From Bin5 sp965204525 (GTDB lineage Bacteria > Chloroflexota > Anaerolineae > Caldilineales > Caldilineaceae): DNA of 64,000 bases. The stretch covers positions 3,720,001 to 3,784,000 of the forward strand of contig OZ241994.1 in assembly GCA_965204525.1 (NCBI GenBank), read 5' to 3'. Of the stretch, positions 36,107 through 45,113 are shown in pieces (position 1 is the first letter of the stretch; each line of letters begins with the position of its first letter). The translations under genes and the position numbers were made by a program. The notes beneath the pieces were generated by a model. That model did no database searches, was not told the DNA's origin, and saw only the letters and a program-made list of their open reading frames with translations.

Positions 36107-37087
36107 ATGATGGACAGAAGGAAAATCATTGAGTTGCTGGATATATCCTGTGCCAAGGTGTTAGATGCTTGGTGGGAAAGGGATGTCAGGTGCAAAGAAA
36201 GATCTAGCGCGACCATGACAGCATTGAGACGCCAGCTGAGTAGCTTGGAGAAACCCGATTACGATTGCGAATATGTTCCACCTGCTTATGTCATACGCTA
36301 CCAACTCAGTCATATCCTCATGGGGTGGCGGGCACTTTCTTGGATCGATGCCAGGTTGAAAGAACGGTGGGGCATAGGTGGTGGCCACCGGAAATTGCTC
36401 AGAATCGTTGACTTTGGCGCGGGGACCTCAGCTGGACGTATTGGGGCCGCGCTGATGGCAGCAGATGCCTTCGAAGTTGGTCGTAGTATTGACCACATCC
36501 TCGTTGACGAAATTGACCTCAGCTCACCTATGTTGGAAATGGGAGATTTGATTTGGCACGTCTTCACTCAAGAAGTGCAGCGTAAACTTCCCGATTCAAC
36601 TTTGGCATACACTGTGAAGATTATACATTCCTGTCAATACAGGGAATGGAACAAGGTGAAGGAAAGAGATTGTGAAACGTGGCTTACAGCATTCCATGTC
36701 ACATATCAGGATCAGGACAGTGGTGATCTGAAGAAGATTCTCAAGACACTTTATCGACGGGTCGGACCGGTTGCAGGAGCATTCAGTTGTTACTTTTCAA
36801 AAAATCGAGATGGCGGGGACAGTAACCTTTCCCAGATGACGGAAGACTTTCCTTTTGACAAGCGCAATCCTCCGTGTGAGACAGTGTTCGATGGTAGTAA
36901 ATGCGAGACAGCTTATATAGCTAAGCGGGCCGTACATTACGGCTTCTATCCGAAACTTTATCCTCCATTTCTAAGTGCAGATTCCGCTATACTAATTCGG
37001 AGGATCGTCCCGAAAACTGGGAGCAGAGAACCAAAATCCTCGTTGACGGGATCGACTATCCTGTCGAAACATCGGCAGAATACCTGA
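36107..37087 (+). CDS. Methyltransferase-like protein of unknown role
   Basis: 326 aa from ATG 36107; the frame is open further upstream but that part overlaps the permease gene and has no sense. Residues about 100-110 read IVDFGAGTSAGRIGAALMAA, like motif I of class I S-adenosylmethionine methyltransferases, and HILVDEIDLSSPMLEMGDLI supplies the acidic loop. No catalytic motif IV is obvious. The C-terminus is Arg/Lys-rich. It lies 52 bp before a radical SAM gene on the same strand, so the two may act together. Codon use looks more AT-rich than the transporter genes around it. Confidence 0.55.
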   Translation: MMDRRKIIELLDISCAKVLDAWWERDVRCKERSSATMTALRRQLSSLEKPDYDCEYVPPAYVIRYQLSHILMGWRALSWIDARLKERWGIGGGHRKLLRIVDFGAGTSAGRIGAALMAADAFEVGRSIDHILVDEIDLSSPMLEMGDLIWHVFTQEVQRKLPDSTLAYTVKIIHSCQYREWNKVKERDCETWLTAFHVTYQDQDSGDLKKILKTLYRRVGPVAGAFSCYFSKNRDGGDSNLSQMTEDFPFDKRNPPCETVFDGSKCETAYIAKRAVHYGFYPKLYPPFLSADSAILIRRIVPKTGSREPKSSLTGSTILSKHRQNT

Positions 37088-37139
37088 AATACAACTGAGT
37101 CCGAAGACCGAGAGCGCCTTCTAGCCCTAGGAGTCAATA

Positions 37140-38081
37140 ATGCCAAACGTCAAGATGCCAGTGCAAGACAGCCTGTTTGGTGACGAGGTTGGCATTTTGA
37201 CTGATGCAAATCGCCCTGAGCGTATCGGCCCCACTGCCGTCACCTACGCCCCCTCCCGCGACATACTGACCCGGGCGACCGGTTTTATGGACGCCTATGA
37301 CTTTACTCTCAACCCCTATAGCGGCTGCTCTTTCGGTTGCACGTACTGCTATGCGGCGTTTTTCAGCCGGGATATCGATAAACAGAACTCGTGGGGCTAT
37401 TGGGTAACTGTCAAGGAAAACGCCGTTGCGCTGTTGAAAAAACGGAAGCCGGGCTATCTGGACGACAAGTGCATCTATATGAGCAGCGTGACGGATCCTT
37501 ATCAGCCGGTGGAGCGGGAATTGGATCTGACCCGCCAGCTACTTAAGCTCATGGCTGCTCATCATAAGCCCAAGCTGGTAGTGCAGACCCGCAGCCCCAC
37601 AGTAGTGCGAGATGTCGATCTCTACCAACAAATTGAAGAAAACGATGGACGCGTTCAAATCAACATGACCGTTACTACGGACGATGAGGGGATTAGGCGT
37701 ACCTTTGAGCCGTTCTGTCCCTCCAACTCTGTGCGGCTGAAAGCAATAAGAGAGATACAGGCTGCGGGGCTCGATACCTGCATTACGATGACTCCGGTCC
37801 TGCTGGTCAATGATTGCCACCAGTTCACTGAGAGCCTGATAGACACTGGCGTCAAGAAATTCATTGCCCAGCCCTTTCACTTCAGTCGCGGTCGCTTCGT
37901 GGCCGGCACCAGAGACAACGCGGTTGCGTTGATGGCTGAAAAACTGGGCTGCAGTCTGAAAGAGTTTCCCCACATATACTTGGAACGCTACCAGGAGTTC
38001 TTTCAGCATCTGAAAAAAGAGTTGCAGGACCACGGCTCAGAGTTAGGGGAGGGCAAAGACGGCTTCAAGCCGCCTTTCTAG
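37140..38081 (+). CDS. SPL-family radical SAM protein
   Basis: 313 aa with a strong ribosome site (AGGAG). The radical SAM cluster motif is CSFGCTYCY (CxxxCxxC) at about 62-70, preceded by NPYSGC as in the spore photoproduct lyase-like/Rv2578c group. Other conserved parts are IYMSSVTDPYQPVE, LVVQTRSPTVVRD and MTVTTDDEGIRRTFEP. It should bind a 4Fe-4S cluster and cleave S-adenosylmethionine. The true substrate of this subgroup is not established; DNA repair is a guess from the lyase. Followed by a strong terminator. Confidence 0.85.
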   Translation: MPNVKMPVQDSLFGDEVGILTDANRPERIGPTAVTYAPSRDILTRATGFMDAYDFTLNPYSGCSFGCTYCYAAFFSRDIDKQNSWGYWVTVKENAVALLKKRKPGYLDDKCIYMSSVTDPYQPVERELDLTRQLLKLMAAHHKPKLVVQTRSPTVVRDVDLYQQIEENDGRVQINMTVTTDDEGIRRTFEPFCPSNSVRLKAIREIQAAGLDTCITMTPVLLVNDCHQFTESLIDTGVKKFIAQPFHFSRGRFVAGTRDNAVALMAEKLGCSLKEFPHIYLERYQEFFQHLKKELQDHGSELGEGKDGFKPPF

Positions 38082-38110
38082 CGGCACAGGTATGCTTCAC
38101 AAGTAGAAAA

Positions 38111-38148
38111 AGAGAGCCACTGGCTACGATACCGGCCAGTGGCTCTCT
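38111..38148. terminator. Bidirectional terminator
   Basis: Perfect 14-bp stem (38111-38124 and 38135-38148), 10-nt loop, flanked by an A-run on the left and CTCTGATTT on the right. It separates the plus-strand radical SAM gene from the minus-strand tRNA gene and could serve both. Confidence 0.75.
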
Positions 38149-38173
38149 CTGATTTGCAATGAAAAATCGGAAG

Positions 38174-38247
38174 TGGCGACGGGTGGACTTGAACCACCGA
38201 CCTAGGGATTATGAAGCCCTCGCTCGAACCGCCTGAGCTATGTCGCC
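38174..38247 (-). tRNA. tRNA-Met (CAT), second copy, probably degenerate
   Basis: 74 nt, anticodon CAT, nearly identical to the tRNA-Met at 44342-44415. Two changes lie in structural positions: G7 became A, leaving an A-C mismatch at the base of the acceptor stem, and the invariant A21 in the D-loop became C. No CCA is encoded. About 25 bp of upstream sequence is also similar between the copies. It may be a decaying duplicate. Confidence 0.8.
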
Positions 38248-38418
38248 GGGTCGGAACAGGATGTGTTTCGTCCGATTAGCACGTTGGCGAAAAGTGTCCT
38301 AAAACCTGGGAACACCGAAGGCCAAACCCTCTCTTCGCAGTTCTGACTCTATAGCAGAAACATAGGGCGTTAATGCCATCAGGAATGTCTCACCGACTGT
38401 CTGATCCGAAAAATCGGT

Positions 38419-38447
38419 TTGACTGAACGCGTAGAAGATGCTACAGT
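38419..38447 (+). promoter_or_regulatory. Predicted promoter of the binding-protein operon
   Basis: TTGACT (38419-38424), 17-bp spacer and TACAGT (38442-38447) upstream of the gene at 38535. The -10 hexamer and spacing are the same as in the two promoters near 32.5 kb. Confidence 0.5.
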
Positions 38448-38534
38448 CGGGCGCAAAACCTCCCTTCCATCGCCTTCCTTTCTTACTCATCTCCATAATC
38501 GTGTTCGGCAAAACCTTATCAATAGGAGGCTGAA

Positions 38535-40130
38535 ATGAACAGAGCACTGTCTCGCCGCCAATTCCTGATCGGGACCGGTGGTCTCGCCGCTGCCGGGCTT
38601 ATCGCCGCCTGTGCGATGCCGGCGGCGCCCATGGAAGACGATGCAGCCGAAGGCTCAGGGCTGACCGGTGAACTGACGATCGACATGCAGTACGTTCCTG
38701 GCAAAGTAACCGCGGATACGCCGGTGGCACTCCACGAGATCCTGCACATCGCATCGGAGTACGAGGATATGCATCCCGGCGTCGAAGTCGTCTTTGAGGA
38801 GCCGTTCAAGGCAACCGAGGCGATGACCCAGCCGACCTACTTCAAGGCCGGCGCGGCCGCAGGTACGCTGCCGGATATCACCTTCACCTACGGCCTTACC
38901 TTTATCTACGACAAGGACACGGTTATCCCGACGACCGAGTACCTCAATCAGCCGAACCAGTATATTCCCGCGGGCCAGCCGGGCAACAGTCGCTGGATCG
39001 ACCAGTGGTTCGATGACGTGCAACCGATCGTGCTGGCCGACGGCAACAATTATGACATTCCCGTCGGTTGGGGCGGCCCGGGACTGGTGATCGCCTACAA
39101 CAAGGAGATTTTCGCTGAGGCCGGCCTCTCCGGACCTCCCGAAAAAACCTATTACGACTACTACCAGGCCTGCCAGCAGATCCTCGATATGGGCACGATT
39201 CCCGTGGAGAGTACGCTGCTCAGCTGGGAATGGGACCGCATGGTCGACTACCTGGTGCGGGCGATGGGGCTGTTCGAGCTGATCGACATCAACGGCGACG
39301 GCTTCTGCGACGACGTGGAGCAGACCCGCGCCGCCGTCGCCGGCATCGTGCGGTTGGACGCGCCCTACTGGGTCGAGCCGACCCGCATCTGGAAGGAAGC
39401 GACGAACTACTACCAGCCGGGCTACCTGCAGATGGCGCAGACCACCTCGGCGATCGGCTATGGCGAGGTTTTCATGACCGAACAGACGGCGATGGTATGG
39501 AACGCGAACCGCATCTGGCCGCAGCTGATGGAGCTGGGAGGCACCGACAAGTTCGGCGTCTTCAATCTGCCGCGTCTCACCAATAAGCTGACGCCGTGGG
39601 GCGAAGAGGACCCGACCTGGCTGATCGCGCGCGGGACCGAGAGCAAGACGGTGACCAAGACAGCGAGCGAACGCGGACACGTCGACCTGGCCATCGATTT
39701 TCTCAAGTTCATGACGACGCCGGCCAATACGGAGCGGCTGATCCAGGAGCGGCTTGGCACGAACCTGGTGCTGCCGACGATCAAGGGTCTCGAAGACATC
39801 GAGGTCGACGACGACGTCAAGGGGTTGGTCAGCGACTACGAAGCAAAGACGGCCAAGCCCGGATTCTCCTCCGACCGCATCGGCGACTGGCACTTCTGGT
39901 ACGAGTGGTTCTCGGCGATTCAGGCCTACTTCGCCGACGATATGACGCTGGAAGAGATGATCCAGATTCAGATCGATGTGCTGCCGACCTTCATCGAGAA
40001 TTTCCTCGTCGATAAGGAGCTGCACGCAGAGGCCGCGGAGTGGGAGAAGATGCAGGCCGACTACACCCCGCCGCCGTGGGGCGATTACACGGTCCCCAGC
40101 GAACCGTTCGTAATGCCCTTCAACGCTTAA
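38535..40130 (+). CDS. Tat-exported substrate-binding lipoprotein
   Basis: 531 aa. Twin-arginine motif SRRQFL (6-11) and lipobox LIAAC with Cys26; AGGAGG ribosome site. Larger than the other family 1 binding proteins here, as often seen for oligosaccharide or sugar-acid binders. Aromatic-rich mature part (YYDYYQACQQ, WEWDRMVDYL). First of five genes: binding protein, two permeases, two Gfo/Idh oxidoreductases. A large antisense ORF on the other strand is a codon-bias shadow. Confidence 0.9.
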   Translation: MNRALSRRQFLIGTGGLAAAGLIAACAMPAAPMEDDAAEGSGLTGELTIDMQYVPGKVTADTPVALHEILHIASEYEDMHPGVEVVFEEPFKATEAMTQPTYFKAGAAAGTLPDITFTYGLTFIYDKDTVIPTTEYLNQPNQYIPAGQPGNSRWIDQWFDDVQPIVLADGNNYDIPVGWGGPGLVIAYNKEIFAEAGLSGPPEKTYYDYYQACQQILDMGTIPVESTLLSWEWDRMVDYLVRAMGLFELIDINGDGFCDDVEQTRAAVAGIVRLDAPYWVEPTRIWKEATNYYQPGYLQMAQTTSAIGYGEVFMTEQTAMVWNANRIWPQLMELGGTDKFGVFNLPRLTNKLTPWGEEDPTWLIARGTESKTVTKTASERGHVDLAIDFLKFMTTPANTERLIQERLGTNLVLPTIKGLEDIEVDDDVKGLVSDYEAKTAKPGFSSDRIGDWHFWYEWFSAIQAYFADDMTLEEMIQIQIDVLPTFIENFLVDKELHAEAAEWEKMQADYTPPPWGDYTVPSEPFVMPFNA

Positions 40131-40144
40131 CAACAGTGGATAGT

Positions 40145-40184
40145 GGCGGGCGGTCAGTGATCAGCAGGTCACCGGCCGCCCGCC
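40145..40184 (+). terminator. GC-rich hairpin after the binding-protein gene
   Basis: Arms 40145-40160 and 40169-40184 pair over 16 bp with two non-Watson-Crick positions and an 8-nt loop. It is introduced by CAGTGGATAGTG (40134-40145), the 12-mer seen at 146 and 28516. Probably limits expression of the following permeases. Confidence 0.55.
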
Positions 40185-40196
40185 CTCGCGAACCCC

Positions 40197-41156
40197 ATGT
40201 CAGTACAGACTGCCGACGCCGGTCTCGATAGTGGACTGTGGCGGGGGCGCCGCCGGGCGCTGCGCCGCAACCTGACCGCGTTCCTCTTCCTGTTGCCCAC
40301 TTTCCTCTTTCTGGCCATCTTCATGTACCAGCCGACATTCAATGTCGTCTATCACACCCTCTTTCGCTGGGACGGCTTTTCGGTGGAGCGGTTCGTTGGG
40401 TTCAAGAACTACATAACGATGGTGAACGACCCCAACATGCACATCGCCACGCGCAATCTCGGCTGGTTCTTCCTCGGCTGGATGTTGCAGCGCATCTCGC
40501 CCTTCCTGGTGGCGGAGCTGGTCTTCAACCTGAAGCGGGAACGCACCAAGTACTGGTACCGCACGCTTTTCGTGTTGCCGATGGTGGTGCCGTTTCTGGT
40601 CACGATCATGATCTGGAAGTTCATCTACAACCCGCTGCCCACGATCGGGGTGCTCAATCGCATGCTGGGCAGTCTCGGCCTGGAGGCGTGGCAGACGGCG
40701 TGGCTGTCCGAGCCGAGCCTGGTGATTCTGGCGCTGCTGTTCGTCGGCTTCCCCTGGATCTCCGGCTGGCCGTTCATGATCTTCTACGCCGGCTTGCAGC
40801 AGATCCCCAATGAGGTGCTGGATGCGTCGGTGATGGACGGCTGCAATGTCTGGCAGCGGATGGTGCGGATCGACATTCCGCTGATGGTCACTTCGATCCA
40901 GCTGGTGGCGATCCAGACGATGATCGGCATCATCCAGGACTTCGCCTTTGTGCTGATCATGACCGCGGGCGGGCCGGCCAAAGCGTCGCTGGTCCCCGGT
41001 CTGCTGCTCTTCATGGCCGCGTTCCGCGGGGACCAGATGGGCTACGGCGCGACGATCGGTGTGACGATGTTCATCGCCATCTTCATTTTGACGCTGCTGA
41101 GCTTCCGCTACACTACGTCGCCGTTCGCCCGCACGCGACGCACAAGGGAGACCTGA
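40197..41156 (+). CDS. Sugar ABC permease, UgpA type
   Basis: 319 aa. An unusually long cytoplasmic N-terminus precedes the first helix (LTAFLFLLPTFLFLAIFMY). Other membrane segments follow at regular spacing. The EAA-like loop LDASVMDGCNVWQRMVRIDIP departs from the consensus (DASVMDG in place of EAA-xDG), but keeps the Gly. The stop shares a base with the start of the next permease (TGATG). Confidence 0.9.
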   Translation: MSVQTADAGLDSGLWRGRRRALRRNLTAFLFLLPTFLFLAIFMYQPTFNVVYHTLFRWDGFSVERFVGFKNYITMVNDPNMHIATRNLGWFFLGWMLQRISPFLVAELVFNLKRERTKYWYRTLFVLPMVVPFLVTIMIWKFIYNPLPTIGVLNRMLGSLGLEAWQTAWLSEPSLVILALLFVGFPWISGWPFMIFYAGLQQIPNEVLDASVMDGCNVWQRMVRIDIPLMVTSIQLVAIQTMIGIIQDFAFVLIMTAGGPAKASLVPGLLLFMAAFRGDQMGYGATIGVTMFIAIFILTLLSFRYTTSPFARTRRTRET

Positions 41157-42031
41157 TGACCGAGCAGACAGTCGACCGGCCCTTCACATCATCGCCGGAC
41201 GCCGCGCAGGCGGAGCTTGGCGCCCGGTTCAAAAGCGCGCTGCATCATGCGTTGCTGGTGTTTCTCCTCTTTCTGACCTTCTTCCCCTTCTTCATCGCCA
41301 TCCTCACCTCGCTCAAGAGCTTTCAGCAGCTGCTGGTAAATTTCTGGCTGCCGGCCTTTCCGCTGCAGCTGCAGAACTATGTGATGGCGTGGAACGAGAT
41401 CTATCGCTCCATCATTAACAGCAGCCTCGTCAGCCTCGGAGCGGTTACGGGCGTGCTGCTTTGCGCGTCGCTGGCCGCGTACGCGTTTGCGCGCATCGAC
41501 TTCGCATGGCGGGACGCGGCCTACTACCTGGTGCTGTCGCTGTTGATGATCCCCGGCGTCCTGACGTTGATCGGCCGCTACCTGCTGATCGTCGAGTTTG
41601 GGCTGATGAACTCGCTGTGGGGGCTGATCCTGCCCTATATCGCCGGCGGGCTTGCCTTTGCCGTCTTTCTGCTGACCGGTTTCTTCTCCGATCTGCCGGA
41701 GGAGTTGTTCGAGGCGGCGCGGATGGACGGCGGCACCGAGCTGCAGATGTACCGGCTGATCGCGCTGCCGCTTTCGCGGCCGATCATGGCGATCGTGGGG
41801 CTGCTGACCTTCCTGTCGACGTGGGGGGACTATGTGTGGCCGCTGCTGGTGCTGCGCTCGAAAGAAAAGTTTACGCTGATGTTGGGGCTGGCGAAGTTCA
41901 CCGGCAACAGCCAGGTGATGTTCGGGCCGTTGATGGCCGGTTATGTGATCGCGTCGATCCCGACGGCGATAATCATTATCCTGATGATGCGCACCTTCGC
42001 GGGCGCCGCCCTGGTAGGAGCATTCAAATGA
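41156..42031 (+). CDS. Sugar ABC permease, UgpE type
   Basis: 291 aa. Six hydrophobic segments, FARIDFAWRD loop, EAA motif FEAARMDGGTELQMYRLIALP and a MalG-like end (GAALVGAFK). Its stop overlaps the ATG of the first oxidoreductase (ATGA). The last 15 codons are also duplicated, in decayed form, before the second oxidoreductase. Confidence 0.92.
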   Translation: MTEQTVDRPFTSSPDAAQAELGARFKSALHHALLVFLLFLTFFPFFIAILTSLKSFQQLLVNFWLPAFPLQLQNYVMAWNEIYRSIINSSLVSLGAVTGVLLCASLAAYAFARIDFAWRDAAYYLVLSLLMIPGVLTLIGRYLLIVEFGLMNSLWGLILPYIAGGLAFAVFLLTGFFSDLPEELFEAARMDGGTELQMYRLIALPLSRPIMAIVGLLTFLSTWGDYVWPLLVLRSKEKFTLMLGLAKFTGNSQVMFGPLMAGYVIASIPTAIIIILMMRTFAGAALVGAFK

Positions 42032-43122
42032 GCGACGGCGAGAAGTACACGGTGGGGATCATCGGCTGCGGCAGGATGGCGAATCTGCACGCGGAGGCGT
42101 ATACGCTTGTGCCCGATACGCAGGTGGTGGCCGCCGCCGACATCGACCCCGACAAGCTCGATCTCTTCTGCGAGCGCTGGTCGGTCCCCCAGCGCTACCG
42201 CAGCTATGAGGAGATGCTGGCGCAGGCCGACGTCGACATCGTCAGCGTCGTCACGTTGGACAATCTGCACGGCCCGGCGACGATTGCCGCGGCCGAGGCC
42301 GGCGCGTGCGGCGTCTTCTGCGAAAAACCGATGGCCTTCGACCTGGAAGAGGCGGACCGGATGATCGCGGCCTGCGACCGCGCCGGCGCCAAGCTTGTTG
42401 TCGACCACTCGATGCGTTTCGAGAAGAACTTCATCGAAGTGAAGGCGATGATCCAGCGGGGCGACATCGGCAATCTGCGCACGATCCGCGCCAATATGCT
42501 CTCGACCGATCAGCGCGATCCCGGCAGCTGGCATTCGCAGTTCGTCACCGCGGGCGGCGGCGAGCTGATGCACAATGGCACGCACCTGACCGACCTCATC
42601 CGCTTCTACGCCGGCGATCCGGAGTGGGTCTTCGCCACGGTGGAACGGGGCAACAAGGCGATCACAATCGAGGACCTCGGCGCCGGGTTGTTCCGCATGG
42701 ACAGCGGCTGCCTCTTCTTCTTCGAGTCGGGCGGGCGGCGGCGCTATGGCACGTTCGAAATCCTGATCGAAGGGGACGAAGGCCGCCTCGTGATCCAGCA
42801 CGGCGCGCGCAACAGCATGGGGGTTATGGGCGGGTGGGCCTGGGAACCCTATCTGCACCGCTGGCGCGGAGGCGCCGAGCCGGTCGAGTGGGAGCCGGTC
42901 CCCACGCAGCGGGATAACGCCACCATCAACGCGGTCACCGACCTGGTCGACTGTATCGAGAATGACCGCGAGAGCATCTCGAGCGGGCGGCAGGGCCGCG
43001 CCGCGCTGGAGATGATCATGGCGGTCTACGAATCGCAGCGGCGGGGGTTGGCGCGCGTCGACTTCCCGCTGGAGATCTGGGACAACCCGTTCGGAGCTAT
43101 GCTGGACAGAGGTCAGATATAG
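42028..43122 (+). CDS. Gfo/Idh/MocA-family oxidoreductase, copy 1
   Basis: 364 aa. N-terminal NAD(P) fold YTVGIIGCGRMANLHAEAYT and the CEKPMAF motif near residue 95, whose Lys is typically catalytic. The C-terminal substrate domain contains GGGELMHNGTHLTDLIRFYA with the conserved His. It probably oxidises the sugar or inositol-like substrate of the neighbouring transporter. It starts inside the permease stop codon with a good TAGGAG site. A tandem paralogue follows. Confidence 0.92.
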   Translation: MSDGEKYTVGIIGCGRMANLHAEAYTLVPDTQVVAAADIDPDKLDLFCERWSVPQRYRSYEEMLAQADVDIVSVVTLDNLHGPATIAAAEAGACGVFCEKPMAFDLEEADRMIAACDRAGAKLVVDHSMRFEKNFIEVKAMIQRGDIGNLRTIRANMLSTDQRDPGSWHSQFVTAGGGELMHNGTHLTDLIRFYAGDPEWVFATVERGNKAITIEDLGAGLFRMDSGCLFFFESGGRRRYGTFEILIEGDEGRLVIQHGARNSMGVMGGWAWEPYLHRWRGGAEPVEWEPVPTQRDNATINAVTDLVDCIENDRESISSGRQGRAALEMIMAVYESQRRGLARVDFPLEIWDNPFGAMLDRGQI

Positions 43123-43135
43123 CGCGGAAATCCCC

Positions 43136-44272
43136 ATGCGCCCTCCTCGCGGGCGCTACCCTGGCAGGAGCACCCAAATGAGCGACGGCAAGCGTTACAC
43201 GGTAGGCATCGTCGGCTGCGGCAGGGTGGCCGCGCTGCACGCGGAGGCGTACACGCATGTGCCCGGTACGCAGCTGGTGGCCGCTGCCGACATTGACGCT
43301 GACAAGCTGGACCTTTTCTGCAAACGCTGGTCGATCCCGCAGCGCTACGGCAGCTACGAGGAGATGCTGGCGCAGGCCAACGTAGATATCGTCAGCGTCT
43401 GTACAATGGACAATCTGAAGGGGCCGGTGACGATTGCTGCAGCCGAGGCCGGCGCGCGCGGCATCCTCTGCGAGAAGCCGATGGCCTTCCACCTCGACGA
43501 GGCGGACCGGATGATCGCGGCCTGCGACCGCGCCGGCGCCAAACTGATCGTCAACCATTCGATGCGCTTTGAGGCGAACTATACTGATGTGAAGAAGATG
43601 ATCGAGCAGGGGGAGCTCGGCAATCTACGCACGATCCGGGGCCACCTGCTCACGCCCGCTCGGCGCGATCCCGCCAGCTGGCATTCCCATTACGAGACGG
43701 CGGGCGGCGGTAATATGATGCACGATGTCACGCATCTCTTCGATCTGATCCGCTTCTACGCCGGTGATCCGGAGTGGGTTTTCGCCACGGTGGAGCGGGG
43801 CAACAAGACGCTCACAATCGAGGATCTCGGCGCCGGGTTGTTCCGCATGGACAGCGGCTGTCTCTTCTTCTTTGAGTCGGGCGGACGGCGCCGCTACGGC
43901 ACGTTCGAAATCCTGATCGAAGGGGATGAAGGGCGGCTGGCGATCCAGCACGGCGCCGGCAACAGCCTGGAGCGGGCCGGCGGCTACGGCTGGGAACCCT
44001 ATCTGCACCGCTGGCGCATGCAGACCGAGCCGGTCGCATGGGAGCCGGTGGCGACGCAGCGGCAACACGCCTGGATCAACGCGGTGAGCGACCTGGTTGA
44101 CTGCATCGAGCAGGACCGGGAAAGCGTCTCGAGCGGGAGGCAGGGCCGCGCCGCGCTGGAGATGATCATGGCCGTCTATGAATCGCAGCGGCGGGGGTTG
44201 GCGCGCGTCGACTTCCCGCTGGAGATCCGGGACAATCCGTTCGGTGATATGCTCGAAAGAGGTCAGATATAA
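43136..44272 (+). repeat. Second unit of a 1.15-kb tandem duplication
   Basis: 41987-43122 and 43136-44272 are homologous from ATGCGC in the permease tail to the end of the oxidoreductase gene; start codons are 1150 bp apart. The copy of the permease tail (43136-43181) has one extra base and no function, but it still supplies the AGGAG ribosome site. This fixes the duplication breakpoint inside the permease gene. Confidence 0.85.
43178..44272 (+). CDS. Gfo/Idh/MocA-family oxidoreductase, copy 2
   Basis: 364 aa, same length as copy 1 and clearly its duplicate. NAD fold GIVGCGRVAALHAEAYT, CEKPMAF motif, and GGGNMMHDVTHLFDLIRFYA in the substrate domain. The C-terminal 40 residues are almost unchanged between copies, while the segment after residue 130 and the active-site flank differ (GELMHNGTHLTDL against GNMMHDVTHLFDL). 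That pattern suggests divergence in substrate. The true start is ATG 43178; upstream codons belong to the permease-tail remnant. Confidence 0.92.
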   Translation: MSDGKRYTVGIVGCGRVAALHAEAYTHVPGTQLVAAADIDADKLDLFCKRWSIPQRYGSYEEMLAQANVDIVSVCTMDNLKGPVTIAAAEAGARGILCEKPMAFHLDEADRMIAACDRAGAKLIVNHSMRFEANYTDVKKMIEQGELGNLRTIRGHLLTPARRDPASWHSHYETAGGGNMMHDVTHLFDLIRFYAGDPEWVFATVERGNKTLTIEDLGAGLFRMDSGCLFFFESGGRRRYGTFEILIEGDEGRLAIQHGAGNSLERAGGYGWEPYLHRWRMQTEPVAWEPVATQRQHAWINAVSDLVDCIEQDRESVSSGRQGRAALEMIMAVYESQRRGLARVDFPLEIRDNPFGDMLERGQI

Positions 44273-44341
44273 GGAAGAGGTACCAATAAGCGCGGCCGCG
44301 GCTATGCCCATTGCTGTCGGACTTTAGCGCCATACGGAGAG

Positions 44342-44415
<74 letters not shown>

Positions 44416-44502
44416 GGGCCGAAACAAGCTGTGATTCGTACAACTTGAAGTCAAAAATGAACCGCCGACCGATTTCGGTTCGGCGGCTTTATGAAACTGA
44501 GG

Positions 44503-44574
44503 TAGCGGGGGCAGGATTCGAACCTGCGACCTTCGGGTTATGAGCCCGACGAGCTGCCACTGCTCCACCCCGCA
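44503..44574 (-). tRNA. tRNA-fMet (CAT), initiator
   Basis: 72 nt. Anticodon stem TCGGG-CTCATAA-CCCGA carries the three G-C pairs typical of initiators. The first acceptor position is an unpaired T1-T72, as expected for formylation; the remaining six pairs are G-C. T-arm GCAGG-TTCGAAT-CCTGC. It is followed by CC, not a full CCA. Confidence 0.95.
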
Positions 44575-44672
44575 ACAGTAAGGGATAGTTTACCACACCA
44601 GCCACGCGGCGTCAAATTTCAGCGTTTCGCGTTTTCGACAGAGTGCTCCGTCCGATCAGGGGCGCACTTAAT

Positions 44673-45113
44673 CTATTCCCGGACCTGTTGAATCAGAGAC
44701 TGCCACCAGCTCCAATCCAGGGGCCGGAAGGAATCTTCTTCAACGGCCGGGGTCGGCGCCGCAGGCGGGCTCCCCACCCGCGCGACGGGCTGGTCCAACA
44801 GTATGTAGACCTCGTCTCCCTCCTGAATGTAGCCCAATTCGCCGCGCGCCATCTGCACCACATACTCGTCGCTTGTCGCGTAGCGCAGCTGTGCCTCCAA
44901 GTCCAGCGAGCTCTGCTCGCCGAGCGCAATGTTCCGCTGCATCTCGGCGACCTGCGCCTGTACGGCGCTCAACTCGCGCAGCTGCTCTACATGCTGGAAC
45001 AGAAAATACAGACCAACGACAACCGCCAGCAACAGCAGGGCCGGATAGGCCGGGTGACGCTGACGTCGTACATCAGGCGGACCTGGATTGATAGGGACTC
45101 GGACAAGACCCAT
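44673..45113 (-). CDS. FtsB/DivIC-like septum formation initiator
   Basis: 146 aa from ATG 45113; longer starts would run into the tRNA-Leu promoter side. A short basic N-terminus precedes one membrane helix (YPALLLLAVVVGLYFLFQHV) and a coiled coil (VEQLRELSAVQAQVAEMQRN). The DivIC end reads ARGELGYIQEGDEVYIL. The protein should sit in the inner membrane with the coiled coil outside and help assemble the division complex. The C-terminal 40 residues are Pro-rich and unusual. Confidence 0.82.
   Translation of the reverse strand: MGLVRVPINPGPPDVRRQRHPAYPALLLLAVVVGLYFLFQHVEQLRELSAVQAQVAEMQRNIALGEQSSLDLEAQLRYATSDEYVVQMARGELGYIQEGDEVYILLDQPVARVGSPPAAPTPAVEEDSFRPLDWSWWQSLIQQVRE

Noticed and set aside
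36107..38081. Possible TcmP / Gp37-Gp68 three-Cys pair
   Set aside because: The downstream protein is an SPL-type radical SAM protein with CxxxCxxC, and the upstream protein lacks TcmP motifs.
38655..40133. 492-codon open frame antisense to a binding-protein gene
   Set aside because: It exactly mirrors the sense gene, has a residue mix typical of reversed GC-rich codons and no family pattern. Similar shadows occur at 25083-26045, 27600-28562, 28620-29690 and 41941-43137.
38248..44341. tRNA-flanked segment as a classical integrative island
   Set aside because: There is no integrase or excisionase gene, and the repeated unit is a complete tRNA gene, not a short 3' end. Only a duplication is supported.
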